Assembly (NCBI RefSeq): GCF_900156305.1
Contig: NZ_FTPL01000001.1
Span: 930,001 to 994,000 of the forward strand
Reading direction: 5' to 3'
DNA: 64,000 nucleotides
Origin: Edaphobacillus lindanitolerans
GTDB lineage: Bacteria > Bacillota > Bacilli > Bacillales_A > Planococcaceae
Below the pieces are notes generated by a model that searched no databases, was not told the origin of the DNA, and saw only the letters and a list, made by a program, of their open reading frames with translations. The number at the start of each line of letters is the position of its first letter. Position 1 is the stretch's first letter. A program made the translations under genes and the position numbers. Shown piece after piece: positions 25,112 to 33,643 of the stretch.

Positions 25112-25140
25112 ACTTTAGAGCAATGAATCTATCGTGTCAA
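25112..25140 (-). promoter_or_regulatory. Sigma-A promoter of the M20/dpp operon
   Basis: On the minus strand: TTGACA (25140-25135), 17-bp spacer, TAAAGT (25117-25112). It lies about 45 bp upstream of the first TTG start of the operon. Confidence 0.65.
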
Positions 25141-25273
25141 CGGAATATTTAGATTTTTATAAATGGTATGAGAAATGGACAGACCATGCCCATCTTCTTA
25201 GGATCACTTTCTCTTGAAGCGGCCTCAGTTTAGTTTCGGGAGTTAAGGAAGATGACCATAAATGTCCCCACAC

Positions 25274-25317
25274 AAAAAACGTTTACCGCACAGTCAGACA
25301 CACTGTGCGGTAAACGT
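25274..25317 (-). terminator. Strong terminator of the symporter/amidohydrolase/M24 operon
   Basis: A perfect 16-bp inverted repeat: ACGTTTACCGCACAGT (25279-25294) and its complement (25302-25317), loop of seven bases. The minus-strand transcript ends in TTTTTT. It lies about 60 bp downstream of the M24 gene's stop. The rest of the gap 25141-25273 shows no gene. Confidence 0.88.
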
Positions 25318-25375
25318 CTATATGGTGATTTTCATTGCCTTGGAATGTTCCCGAAGCATCGCAATCCACTTTTCA

Positions 25376-26530
25376 TCAGACTTCCTGCTTCACCCCGCCG
25401 AACACCAATGCATCCAGGCCGCGCGGGTATTCCGTGATCAATTCCGTTCCGTTCTCCCTCAAAATGACCGTGTCCGAATGCCGGAAGCCGCCGACTTCCG
25501 GAATATAGATTCCCGGTTCCACACAGAAGGCCATGCCCGGCTTCAGCACCAGATCATTGTCGTAGCGCAGCGACGGCTCTTCGTGTAGGCCGATGCCGAT
25601 TCCGTGGCCGGTCCGGTGATTGACGAAAGTTTCCAGGCCGGCTTTTTCAATGACTTTCCGTGCAACCTCGTTCACTTCCTTTGCCGTGACGCCGACTTTG
25701 ATGAAGTCCAAGGCCGCCGCCTGTGCTTCTTGGGCAACCTTGAACACTTCCTTCTGCTTTTCAGTAGCACCGCCGATAAAGAAGGTCCGTTCACATTCGG
25801 CACGGTAACCGTTGAGCCCGACCTGCCGGCTATGGATGATGATGTCCTGCTGTTTTAGCTGCCGGGTGTTTGAAAAGACATGCGGCATGTTCGTCCGTTC
25901 GATTCCGGACGGGGACATGACGAAGTAATCGAGTGTCGCATCCGGGTGCTTCTCCGCAACCTCCATGAAGAGTGCCCGCGTCCCGAACTGGTCCATCTCC
26001 ATTTCGGACATCCCGGCAGCCGCATGTTCAAGGGAATGCTTGAGCGCCAGGCTGACAAGACGGCCGGATTCCGCAATCATGCCCATCTCTTGCTCATCCT
26101 TGACCGCCCGCATGTCCACAATCTCCTTGTCGATGCTGACGAGGTCCGCTCCGTGCTTGCGGGCAATCTGTTCCAGCCTCACGGGGAATGAAGCGAACTC
26201 CGCCCCGATCACCGTGCCTTTCGGATAACGGGACAAGAGGGCATCGAAATGCTCGGTGTACGACTCACCCTGCCCCGCCTTCGACTTCACCTCGTGATAC
26301 ACATGCAGATGGTCCACCCTCGTCTTCGCCTTGGCGTGTTCCTCCTCAAGCGACGGGATGATGAGCGATGTTTCCTGCTTGTCCACCAGGAGCACGATGG
26401 GCCGTGAATACGTAATGGCCTTGAGCCCGCTAAAATAGTATTGGTTTTCAAAGTTGCAGATGACGGATACATCGATCCCTCTTGCATCCATCACTTCACG
26501 CAGTTTCTGCACACGTTTATCTGTATTCAT
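25376..26530 (-). CDS. M24 (pita-bread fold) protein with altered metal site, creatinase/DoeA-like rather than Xaa-Pro peptidase
   Basis: A 384-residue protein with an N-terminal creatinase-type domain and a C-terminal M24 fold. True M24 aminopeptidases bind two metals through Asp, Asp, His, Glu and Glu. Here those positions read Ser234, Glu245 (GYRAECERTFF), His309 (GHGIG), Glu338 (VEPGIY) and Ser352 (GFRHSD). Three of five ligands are replaced. This matches metal-free M24 relatives such as creatinase, whose equivalent segment also carries an ERT motif. It is therefore probably a hydrolase of a small amide, amidine or cyclic compound rather than a prolidase. It is co-transcribed with an amidohydrolase and a sodium symporter. 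Confidence 0.72.
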   Translation of the reverse strand: MNTDKRVQKLREVMDARGIDVSVICNFENQYYFSGLKAITYSRPIVLLVDKQETSLIIPSLEEEHAKAKTRVDHLHVYHEVKSKAGQGESYTEHFDALLSRYPKGTVIGAEFASFPVRLEQIARKHGADLVSIDKEIVDMRAVKDEQEMGMIAESGRLVSLALKHSLEHAAAGMSEMEMDQFGTRALFMEVAEKHPDATLDYFVMSPSGIERTNMPHVFSNTRQLKQQDIIIHSRQVGLNGYRAECERTFFIGGATEKQKEVFKVAQEAQAAALDFIKVGVTAKEVNEVARKVIEKAGLETFVNHRTGHGIGIGLHEEPSLRYDNDLVLKPGMAFCVEPGIYIPEVGGFRHSDTVILRENGTELITEYPRGLDALVFGGVKQEV

Positions 26531-26554
26531 CCCGATCCCGCCTTTTCATAAAAG

Positions 26555-27766
26555 TCATTGCACGGTTTCCATTTCAGAAACGGCTGCAAAGCTGTGGTTG
26601 ATCACAATCTTCCCGTCCACGATCACTTGCTTCACCTTTTCCAGATGTTCAAGGTTCTCCAGCGGATTGCCCGCCACCATCAGCAGATTGGCCTGATATC
26701 CCTTTGCGATCTGCCCCACATTCATCCCGAGAATCTTCCCGGCGTTCACGGTTGCGGTTTTTAATACGGCCTTCGCGTCTGGGACGAGGTGGTACATCGC
26801 ATACAATTCGTCTTTGATCGCATGGTGGGAGGTGCCCGGCGATCCCGCATCAGACCCGGCCCCGACCATGACGCCGCACTTAAAGTACTTTTTAAAGGCA
26901 GCTGCATGGATCTCCGTAATTTCCTTCGCCTTTTCCTTCGCGTAGTCCGGGATTTCGTCCATCGTGGCCAACTGACGATAAACATGCAGCGTCGGTATCC
27001 ACGCCGCCCCGCGCTCCTTCATCAGCCCGATCAATTCATCATCCAGAAAATGACCATGCTCGATTGTATCGATTCCCGCCAAAAGGGAATTCCGGATCCC
27101 GTCTCTCCCGATCGCATGGGAGGCCACTTTGAGCCCGAAGCGGTGAGCCTCATCCGCGATGACCGTCAGCTCGGACAAATTCAGTTCGGCGTGTCCGACC
27201 TGTTCACCTTCATCGCGCCCGTATGCACCGCCTGTTGCACTGACCTTGATGACCTGTGCCCCTTTGTAAATCTGTTCTCTGACACCTTTCAGTGCCTCGT
27301 CCGGTCCATCCACGAAACGGGCCCAGAACGGATCGTGCCCGCCGGTCATCGTCAGCGTCTTTCCGCTCGCCAGTACTGCCGGCCCCGGCACCAATCCCCG
27401 ACGGATGCTCTTGGCAACATGAAGTGCGATATCATCGACAGAGCCGACGTCACGGACCGTTGTAATGCCGTGTTCAAGATAATGTCTGCAGTTCGCCACC
27501 GCCCGGATGAGCATCTGTTCATAGCCTTCCGATTCCAGTGTCGCCACGGGATCGGCGGACCCGTCCCACATCATGTGGATGTGGAGGTCGACCAGTCCCG
27601 GCATGAGCAGATGGTTGCCGCCGTCATAGACGAGCACATCTCCTGGAATCTCCGAATCTGCAATCACATCCCGGATGACCCCGTCTTTCACCCAGACTGC
27701 CCGGTCACTCACCGGCTCCAGCTCTTCACCGAGCAGCAAACACACATTTGAAATGATATATTCCAC
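26555..27766 (-). CDS. Metal-dependent amidohydrolase (imidazolonepropionase/prolidase-like)
   Basis: About 403 residues of the amidohydrolase superfamily. Metal-site features in order: HIH in VDLHIHMMWDG, a possible carboxylated lysine in IKVSATGG, SHAIG, IEHGHF and the Asp in GAGSDAG. Relatives include the Sgx9260-type prolidases and arginine carboxypeptidases, which cleave N-acyl or dipeptide-like substrates. The frame opens at TTG 27772, but the GTG at 27766, eight bases after AAGGGG, is the better start. It sits between the symporter (15 bp) and the M24 protein (24 bp), presumably acting in the same pathway on an imported compound. Confidence 0.85.
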   Translation of the reverse strand: MEYIISNVCLLLGEELEPVSDRAVWVKDGVIRDVIADSEIPGDVLVYDGGNHLLMPGLVDLHIHMMWDGSADPVATLESEGYEQMLIRAVANCRHYLEHGITTVRDVGSVDDIALHVAKSIRRGLVPGPAVLASGKTLTMTGGHDPFWARFVDGPDEALKGVREQIYKGAQVIKVSATGGAYGRDEGEQVGHAELNLSELTVIADEAHRFGLKVASHAIGRDGIRNSLLAGIDTIEHGHFLDDELIGLMKERGAAWIPTLHVYRQLATMDEIPDYAKEKAKEITEIHAAAFKKYFKCGVMVGAGSDAGSPGTSHHAIKDELYAMYHLVPDAKAVLKTATVNAGKILGMNVGQIAKGYQANLLMVAGNPLENLEHLEKVKQVIVDGKIVINHSFAAVSEMETVQ

Positions 27767-27781
27767 AGTCAAAACCCCTTC

Positions 27782-29194
27782 TTACTCCAAGTTCAGTTTC
27801 TTATTCAAAAATGAAAGACGTTCTCCCCTCTTTTGAGTGACCAGGCTGACGACAATCAATGTAATGACCGAGAGCGGAAGCGCGAACAGCACGCTGTTCC
27901 AGTCAAATGGCCGGTTGAGCACAAGCTCCCAGAACATCGTCGCGGATCCCCCGACAACAATCGAGCTGATGATGCCCGCCGTCGTTGCCCGCTTCCACAA
28001 CAAGGTCGCGATGATCGCCGGCGTGATCGCTGCACCGTACATCGTATAGGAGTACATCTGGATCGCCAGGACGCTCGGGAAGAACTGGCCCAGGATATAG
28101 GCGAACACACCGAGTCCGAGCACGGTGGCCCGGTTGAGCCAGAGCAGCCGCTGTTCGGGGATTTCCTTCTTGCTGAAGCGCTGGACAAGGTCATACACGA
28201 TATTTCCGGATGCAGAGAGCAGATAGGAGGTGGCGGTCGTGATCAAAAATGCAACCGATGCGCAGAGGATCAGCACCCCTACCGCCACCGGAACTCCTTT
28301 GAGCGCGACGGTCAGAACGGCCGAGTCCGGGCTGATATTCGGGAACAGGACAATCGCCGCGGTCGCCATCATGATGACCAGCCCGATGACCAGTGCATTG
28401 CTGATGATGAACCCGATGACCGACCGCTTGGCTGTCAGTTCATCTTTCGCGGCTGCGAACCGCTGGTACATATTCTGATCCCCGAGCACCAGCAGGAAGA
28501 GCGGCAGGAAAAAGCCGAGCAGCTGCGGAATGGATAGACCGCCGTTCCATGTCTTCGTAATCGCCGGCAAGGCTTCTGCCAGGCCGCTGAACCCGCCGGC
28601 TGAATTCAGCGCAAACGGGATCCCGATGATGAACCCGATCAGGATCAGCACAGCACTCAATGCATCCGAATAGGCGACCGAAAATAATCCGCCGCTCATC
28701 GTGAGGAAGATGACGAGCGCACACATGACGATCGCGCCTATCTCAAGCGGCATTCCTGTCGTCAATTGGAGGACATAGGCCCCACCGGTAAACTGATAGG
28801 CTGTAATTCCGACATAGGCCAGTAAAATAAACACTGAAGCAATGACCCGGGTGCCCGTCCCAAAACGTTTCTCCAGCAGTTGCGGGACCGTATACATCTC
28901 GCTCTGGCGGACCTTGCTGGCAATCATGTACAAGATGAATGCCCCGACAAAACCACCCGACAAATTGAAGATGGCCGCAAACGGTCCGTACTGGTAGATA
29001 AAGCTGGCGCCACCGACAACCGTTCCCGATCCGACAAATGTGGCCAGCAATGTACCGATGACAATCCAAAGCGGAAGTCTTCTTCCCGCCACCATGAAAT
29101 CATCGCTGTTTTTCACTGTGCTTTTGGCAAAGTAGACTCCGAGCAACCCCATCAGCAACAAATAAATGATGACCGCAATCAGGTAAATGCTCAC
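27782..29194 (-). CDS. Sodium:solute symporter (SSS family)
   Basis: A 470-residue integral membrane protein with about 13 helices. The SSS pattern is clear: SDDFMVAGRRLPLWIVIGTL, then ATFVGSGTVVGGASFIYQYG, and later GGLFSVAYSDALSAVL. It imports a solute with sodium. The start is GTG 29194, after AAGGGGTGAACACAT. It is first in the operon symporter-amidohydrolase-M24. A palindromic cre-like box lies 47 bp upstream, and the divergently placed control gene pucR lies just beyond. The substrate is unknown; a dipeptide, pantothenate-like or cyclic amide is plausible from the partner enzymes. Confidence 0.87.
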   Translation of the reverse strand: MSIYLIAVIIYLLLMGLLGVYFAKSTVKNSDDFMVAGRRLPLWIVIGTLLATFVGSGTVVGGASFIYQYGPFAAIFNLSGGFVGAFILYMIASKVRQSEMYTVPQLLEKRFGTGTRVIASVFILLAYVGITAYQFTGGAYVLQLTTGMPLEIGAIVMCALVIFLTMSGGLFSVAYSDALSAVLILIGFIIGIPFALNSAGGFSGLAEALPAITKTWNGGLSIPQLLGFFLPLFLLVLGDQNMYQRFAAAKDELTAKRSVIGFIISNALVIGLVIMMATAAIVLFPNISPDSAVLTVALKGVPVAVGVLILCASVAFLITTATSYLLSASGNIVYDLVQRFSKKEIPEQRLLWLNRATVLGLGVFAYILGQFFPSVLAIQMYSYTMYGAAITPAIIATLLWKRATTAGIISSIVVGGSATMFWELVLNRPFDWNSVLFALPLSVITLIVVSLVTQKRGERLSFLNKKLNLE

Positions 29195-29240
29195 ATGTGT
29201 TCACCCCTTCTCGTGTTTGTGCATCCTCGATCCCCAACCA

Positions 29241-29254
29241 GGAAAGCGCTTTCC
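29241..29254. promoter_or_regulatory. Candidate cre (CcpA) site upstream of the symporter operon
   Basis: GGAAAGCGCTTTCC is a perfect 14-bp palindrome with the cre core AAAGCGCTTT. It lies 47 bp upstream of the symporter start, a position that would give catabolite repression. The outer bases (GG..CC instead of TG..CA) deviate from the consensus. Confidence 0.6.
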
Positions 29255-29371
29255 ATAGAGGAAAACAGACAATCCCGAATAATCAAATCTTACATGCATT
29301 TCTGGCCATGCACCATATGAGCCGTCGCCAAACATTCTGTCATCCATTGTCTGTGACCAACAAATTGATGA

Positions 29372-30952
29372 TCATTCGGAATTCACGTCTGGTGCTCCGT
29401 ACGAACGATAAGCCAACACGAGCAGAGCAAAGAAAGAGGCGTCTTCAATCTCAAAAGGCAACAGTTCCCGTATGGTCTCCATTCTGTACTTCACCGTATT
29501 TGGATGCACGAACAACGCCTCTCCGGTATTCTTCAAGTTGAAGAAGTGGTCCAGATACACACGCAGCGTGTGAACCAAATCCGTATTCTTTTGGCGGTCA
29601 TATTGAATCAGAGGAAGCAGGAGATCCTCAGCAAACCCTTTGAACGGTTCCTGTGTTTCCAGAAATACGGCAACTTTGCCGGCTCCCGATTCTGTCCATT
29701 TGGAGATAGACAGATTTTGCTTCCGGCACAGATTGAGTGAAATGACCGACTGCCCATACAAACGGCGAAAGACGGACGGCTCCGTACTGGATGCGCCATC
29801 ACTGACCCCGATCATCCATTGCCGACTCTCCGGAACTGCTTCCGCCCACTGTTCTATCCGGAATTCCGTTTTCATGAATAAGATAAGCCGGTCATCATGT
29901 ACAAAGGGCGGGAACAGGATATACCGGTCCGGGGCTTGATCCGCGTCCAGTTCCACCCATCGGCCGAACCGTTCCAGCAATGCCCGGCTCTCTCCATCAA
30001 CCGCCTCCACGGCGACGACATGAAATTCCATGCCTTCGGCAATTGGTAAGGTTCCCCCCATCTGATGATCTTCCCCGCCCGCCAAAAAATACTTGAGCAT
30101 CTTTATGACTTCCGGCTGTCCCCGTCTGCCCGGATAATACGGATCCGATAAAAGAATCTTGGAGGCAGTCTCAATCAACTGGCCCATCTCTTCGGGCTCC
30201 GGGGCTTCCCGTTCCTCCATAAAATGAAACGCCAAATAGCCTCCAAATCCCGCTTCATTGGAAATGGGGAACACCACCAATGCCCCATCCAGAAGATCAG
30301 CCGGAATTTTGCATGGCTCATTCAGCACTCTGGCCTCCTGCAGCCGCTCCCTTTCGGATTGAAGGATCAGACTGACGGATTGTGCCGTGCCGGAGCCGGC
30401 ATTGTGTCCGATCCACTTTTCCAGCACCTCCAAGCCGGGGTCTATCCACGCGACATAATCCCCCCCGGCGTACTCGCCGATCATTTCAACAATCTGTCTG
30501 AGGCTTCGTCCGGAAAGAATGGATTCGATCAATAAATTGTTAAGCTGGCTGATCCGGTTTCTGCCTTTGTCTCTTATGTCTTGCCGCATTCCGTTAAACA
30601 GTTCAAAAATCAGATTGTAAGGCGTTTGTGCGGAAAGCCGAAAAAGCGGCAGACCGGACTCATCCGCGAACTGCTTCACCTCATCGGGAATGGACGAATA
30701 GACCGAGGTGTGGAACCCGACTGCGGACACACCGACCTCCACAAGCCACTCCAAGTGATCCACAATTTCCCGGGCACCCTGAAACGCATGAAAAGTGGAC
30801 AAAAGGAATCCATCCTTCTGGATTCGTCCGGTCCGTTCATTCAATTCAATCGTTGTCACGTATTCAACCATCCGGCCGGTCCCTTCATGTCCTGCAACAA
30901 GCGGGATCCCAACATCGGCCAGCTTCTCTGCAATCTGCTTCACCGTAATCAC
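29372..30952 (-). CDS. PucR-family transcriptional regulator
   Basis: A 526-residue regulator with an N-terminal PucR sensing domain (about 5-125: VKQIAEKLADVGIPLVAGHEG, GFLLSTF), a central region, and a C-terminal PucR helix-turn-helix (about 460-515: LFVHPNTVKYRMETI). PucR proteins usually activate purine, amino-acid or other nitrogen catabolism in response to a ligand. The start is GTG 30952 behind AAGGGGGCG. It lies upstream of the symporter operon on the same strand, and divergent from an M20 gene; either or both are likely targets. Confidence 0.9.
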   Translation of the reverse strand: MITVKQIAEKLADVGIPLVAGHEGTGRMVEYVTTIELNERTGRIQKDGFLLSTFHAFQGAREIVDHLEWLVEVGVSAVGFHTSVYSSIPDEVKQFADESGLPLFRLSAQTPYNLIFELFNGMRQDIRDKGRNRISQLNNLLIESILSGRSLRQIVEMIGEYAGGDYVAWIDPGLEVLEKWIGHNAGSGTAQSVSLILQSERERLQEARVLNEPCKIPADLLDGALVVFPISNEAGFGGYLAFHFMEEREAPEPEEMGQLIETASKILLSDPYYPGRRGQPEVIKMLKYFLAGGEDHQMGGTLPIAEGMEFHVVAVEAVDGESRALLERFGRWVELDADQAPDRYILFPPFVHDDRLILFMKTEFRIEQWAEAVPESRQWMIGVSDGASSTEPSVFRRLYGQSVISLNLCRKQNLSISKWTESGAGKVAVFLETQEPFKGFAEDLLLPLIQYDRQKNTDLVHTLRVYLDHFFNLKNTGEALFVHPNTVKYRMETIRELLPFEIEDASFFALLVLAYRSYGAPDVNSE

Positions 30953-31054
30953 CCAAACGCCCCCTTAAGTTTCAGTTTCTAAGAATACTATTTCGTTTTT
31001 TGAAATGAACCCCGCCTTTTCGTCAAAAGCCCCTCCTGGAATAATGATTGGGCA

Positions 31055-31082
31055 TTGTATGTTCAATGATTATTGTCATAAT
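31055..31082 (+). promoter_or_regulatory. Promoter of the plus-strand M20 gene
   Basis: TTGTAT (31055-31060), 16-bp spacer, CATAAT (31077-31082). The palindrome CAATGATTATTG (31064-31075) fills the spacer and may be an operator, for example for the neighbouring PucR protein; that is a guess. Confidence 0.45.
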
Positions 31083-31115
31083 AGAATGATAATACATCGA
31101 AGGGGGACCTTGCAC

Positions 31116-32252
31116 ATGAACGATCAAAACCTCGGACTGGCCATCAAACTCCGGCATGACCTGCACGAGCACCCGGAGCTCTCCAACGAAGAGACATGGA
31201 CGAAAGGGCATCTGATGGCGTTCATCCATGCGAATACGAACCTGGAAGTCATCGATAAGGGGAACTGGTTCTACGCCGCCTACCGCGCAGGCGATGGCAG
31301 GCCGAACATCGCCTTCCGCGCAGACTTCGATGCGTTGCCGATCGAAGAGACGATCGACCTTCCTTGGGGGTCCAAAATTCCGGGCGTCTCCCATAAATGC
31401 GGCCATGACGGGCACTCGGCGACGCTTGCCGCCTTCGCACTCGAAGTCGATCAGAACGGTGCCGACAATAATATTTTCTTCCTTTTCCAGCCCGCCGAAG
31501 AAACCGGCGACGGCGCCATCCAATGCATCGATCTCATCAAAGATGAACAGATCGACGAAATATACGGCTGCCACAATATGAGCGGATTCGCGTTCAAGTC
31601 GGTCGGCGTTATGGACGGCACCTTCATGTGCGCCTCCAAGGGCATGACAATCCATCTCGAAGGCACGCCTGCACACGCCAGCCAGCCCGAAACCGGCATC
31701 AACCCGTCATTCGCCATCGCCAACATCGTCAATGCCATCCCCCGCCTCATCCAGCCGGAACACCACAGAGGACTCGTCCTCTGCACCGTCGTCCAGATCG
31801 ATGTCGGCGAAGAAATGTTCGGCATTGCCGCACACAAAGGCGACCTCCGCATGACAATCCGCGCGCTGTATGAGGATGAACTGGACCGGCTGCAGGAGAA
31901 CCTTGAGAACCTGGCCAATGAGCAGGCAGAAGAATACGGACTCCGGGTCCGCTTTGAATACAATGACGAATTCCCCGAAACCTACAATCACCCGGAAAGC
32001 ACCGATCACATCCGCGCCGCCGCAAAAGCGAAAGGCATGGATGTGATTGAAATCAGCGAAGCGTTCCGCGGTTCCGAAGACTTCGGCCACTTCACCAAGC
32101 TCACGAAAGGCGCCTACTGCATCATCGGAAACGGCGAAGACCACCCGCCTGTGCATACGGTGGAATATGACTTCAGGGATGAATTGATCGAGTGCGGAGT
32201 GGAGTTGTTCAAGGAGTTGGCGAGTAGTAAAGTGAAGGTGATTGTGAGGTAA
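31116..32252 (+). CDS. M20-family amidohydrolase (N-acyl-amino-acid hydrolase type)
   Basis: About 378 residues. Metal ligands are intact in AFRADFDALPIEE, SHKCGHDGHSA, FQPAEETGDGA and GSEDFGHF; the fourth motif reads GCHNMSG, where relatives usually have GLHNxP. The family removes acyl groups from amino acids or hydrolyses dipeptide-like amides. The frame opens upstream at 31005, but the ATG at 31116, behind AAGGGGGACC, begins at the normal family N-terminus. It is a single-gene unit, divergent from pucR and closed by a terminator. It is the third M20 enzyme of the window and is clearly diverged from the other two. Confidence 0.87.
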   Translation: MNDQNLGLAIKLRHDLHEHPELSNEETWTKGHLMAFIHANTNLEVIDKGNWFYAAYRAGDGRPNIAFRADFDALPIEETIDLPWGSKIPGVSHKCGHDGHSATLAAFALEVDQNGADNNIFFLFQPAEETGDGAIQCIDLIKDEQIDEIYGCHNMSGFAFKSVGVMDGTFMCASKGMTIHLEGTPAHASQPETGINPSFAIANIVNAIPRLIQPEHHRGLVLCTVVQIDVGEEMFGIAAHKGDLRMTIRALYEDELDRLQENLENLANEQAEEYGLRVRFEYNDEFPETYNHPESTDHIRAAAKAKGMDVIEISEAFRGSEDFGHFTKLTKGAYCIIGNGEDHPPVHTVEYDFRDELIECGVELFKELASSKVKVIVR

Positions 32253-32260
32253 ATAAAGGA

Positions 32261-32297
32261 AGCCACCCCGAAGCGAATGCTTTGGGGCGGCTCTTTT
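32261..32297 (+). terminator. Terminator of the M20 gene
   Basis: AGCCACCCC (32261-32269) pairs with GGGGCGGCT (32284-32292), one A-C mismatch, extended inside by AAGC/GCTT, then CTTTT. It lies eight bases after the stop codon. Confidence 0.82.
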
Positions 32298-32374
32298 GAA
32301 GATCCTACAATTGATTTACTGGGCATTTCGACGTCAGCTTCTGGAAACTCATCTTTTCAGAGCTAAAAGCACTA

Positions 32375-32587
32375 TTAATGAACGCGTTGCATTTTCAAAC
32401 CATGAATCTTTTTCTTCCAGAAGTTCTCGTCGTCCAGGTATTCAGGCTTAGGGTAATTGGCAGCACGTTCAATAATTACTCGCCCGACCTGTTCTTCGCC
32501 ATTGACCGAGTATGCAATGACCTTCCTGCCTTTTGATGAATACGAACCATTTCCGGCAGATCGTTTAATCATCATTTTTTTATTCAT
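32375..32587 (-). CDS. Small basic protein coupled to the TIR-like gene, unknown function
   Basis: A 70-residue lysine-rich protein that I do not recognise. Its ATG overlaps the TIR-like gene's stop codon by eight bases (ATGAATAA), and a GGGGAG site lies seven bases upstream, inside the TIR-like gene. It is thus translationally coupled and surely expressed. It has no signal peptide, cysteines or membrane segment. The N-terminal half is basic (KKMMIKRSAGNG) and could bind nucleic acid or the partner protein. Roles as an immunity, chaperone or sensing partner of the effector are possible but untested. The region is AT-richer than its neighbours. Confidence 0.65.
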   Translation of the reverse strand: MNKKMMIKRSAGNGSYSSKGRKVIAYSVNGEEQVGRVIIERAANYPKPEYLDDENFWKKKIHGLKMQRVH

Positions 32588-33566
32588 TGGACATCTCCCC
32601 TAAAAGATCTTTTACGCATCCGATTAACATGCAGTTCGCGTCAAGCATTTTTCTTAACTCTTCAGGAGATAGATTAGCTCTTCCTTCCATATGGACAGAA
32701 ATCACATGGCTTCTGATTGGATAACACATTAAATATGAGCGAATAACGGAATTTTGCAGTTCAACAACTTGTTCTTTTGAGGTTAAATAACTTTCAACCA
32801 CAAGAATTTTATCCATTCCACCTTTACTTTGGTTTATAGAGAAAGGATAAAACCGCCCAATTCCCACATCTCCAGAAAGGTATTGAATCCCTTCATCTGT
32901 TGCTGTCCAAATGCCAACACCGGTAACATCATAATCAGCCGGACAAGTATGAGAGTCACGGATTGCTTCAAATAAACAATCATGGGGGCGTGTCTGCCTT
33001 CGCATTATTAGCTTGGTGAACCGTTTATAAAAGAGACGAATCTTTCTCATTGCCGTTAAATCCTTTTCCATTTCTTCCAATAGGTCGATAGGATCTTGAA
33101 AAAGATTTAAATCCTCGATTCGCCGTTTTATCGCACTACATGCCCGATTAACAGCCGCCTCATAGTTTTGATCATCTCTGACTTCATATTCAAGACGCCC
33201 AAGCCCGTTAAAGTCAGAAGGTATAGTAAAGTTATTCGGTGCCTTGTTGGGGACTAAAAAGAATACTCTTTCCCTCTTTAGCTTACCCCAAAACATTCCC
33301 ATTTCAAACACCGTATTATCCCGTGCTCGGTATGATTCTTCCCCCCTTGAAATCACCAAATCATCCGGCGCGAAGACGAATACAGCAAAATCATTACTGT
33401 TTAATTGCTGATCCAAGTCTTCCAATGTGTAACGGTTTGCTCCAAACACGCCAGCTGTCCAAGGAGTAACCTCTGCAACGTAATTTAGCTGTTCATGAAT
33501 TGCATCCACATACACCTGAGCTTCTCTGGAAGAACCGATAAAAACCCTTGGCATTCTATTTTCCAT
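32580..33566 (-). CDS. TIR-like nucleotide-binding effector (Cap12/Pycsar TIR domain, PF10137 type) with unknown C-terminal domain
   Basis: A 328-residue protein. Residues 5-130 match the TIR-like domain found in CBASS Cap12 and Pycsar effectors: PRVFIGSSREAQ, VTPWTAGVFG, TLEDLDQQL, FAVFVFAPDDL, RDNTVFEMGMFWGKL with the expected catalytic Glu88, and FFLVPNKAP. Such domains cleave NAD+ when triggered. A helical linker (about 155-200) leads to a second alpha/beta domain (about 210-328) that I do not recognise; it may be the sensor. No cyclase, STING-like or protease gene is adjacent, so this is not a standard CBASS or Pycsar locus. AAGGAGG precedes the ATG. Base composition is AT-richer than the flanks, suggesting transfer. 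Confidence 0.82.
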   Translation of the reverse strand: MENRMPRVFIGSSREAQVYVDAIHEQLNYVAEVTPWTAGVFGANRYTLEDLDQQLNSNDFAVFVFAPDDLVISRGEESYRARDNTVFEMGMFWGKLKRERVFFLVPNKAPNNFTIPSDFNGLGRLEYEVRDDQNYEAAVNRACSAIKRRIEDLNLFQDPIDLLEEMEKDLTAMRKIRLFYKRFTKLIMRRQTRPHDCLFEAIRDSHTCPADYDVTGVGIWTATDEGIQYLSGDVGIGRFYPFSINQSKGGMDKILVVESYLTSKEQVVELQNSVIRSYLMCYPIRSHVISVHMEGRANLSPEELRKMLDANCMLIGCVKDLLGEMSNE

Positions 33567-33643
33567 GGGCCCTCCTTAGACTCAATAATTGTTTTCATCA
33601 AGCCAAGTCTACTCACCTAAAACAAGAACCTTTGTTCCTCATA

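Noticed and set aside
29281-29340. Sigma-54 promoter upstream of the symporter operon (TGGCCAGAAATGCA)
   Set aside because: GG-to-GC spacing is 8 instead of 10 bp, and no sigma-54 activator is nearby.
32580-33566. Complete CBASS, Pycsar or Thoeris locus
   Set aside because: Only the TIR-like domain is shared. No cyclase, ThsA-like, STING or Cap2/Cap3 gene is present within several kilobases.
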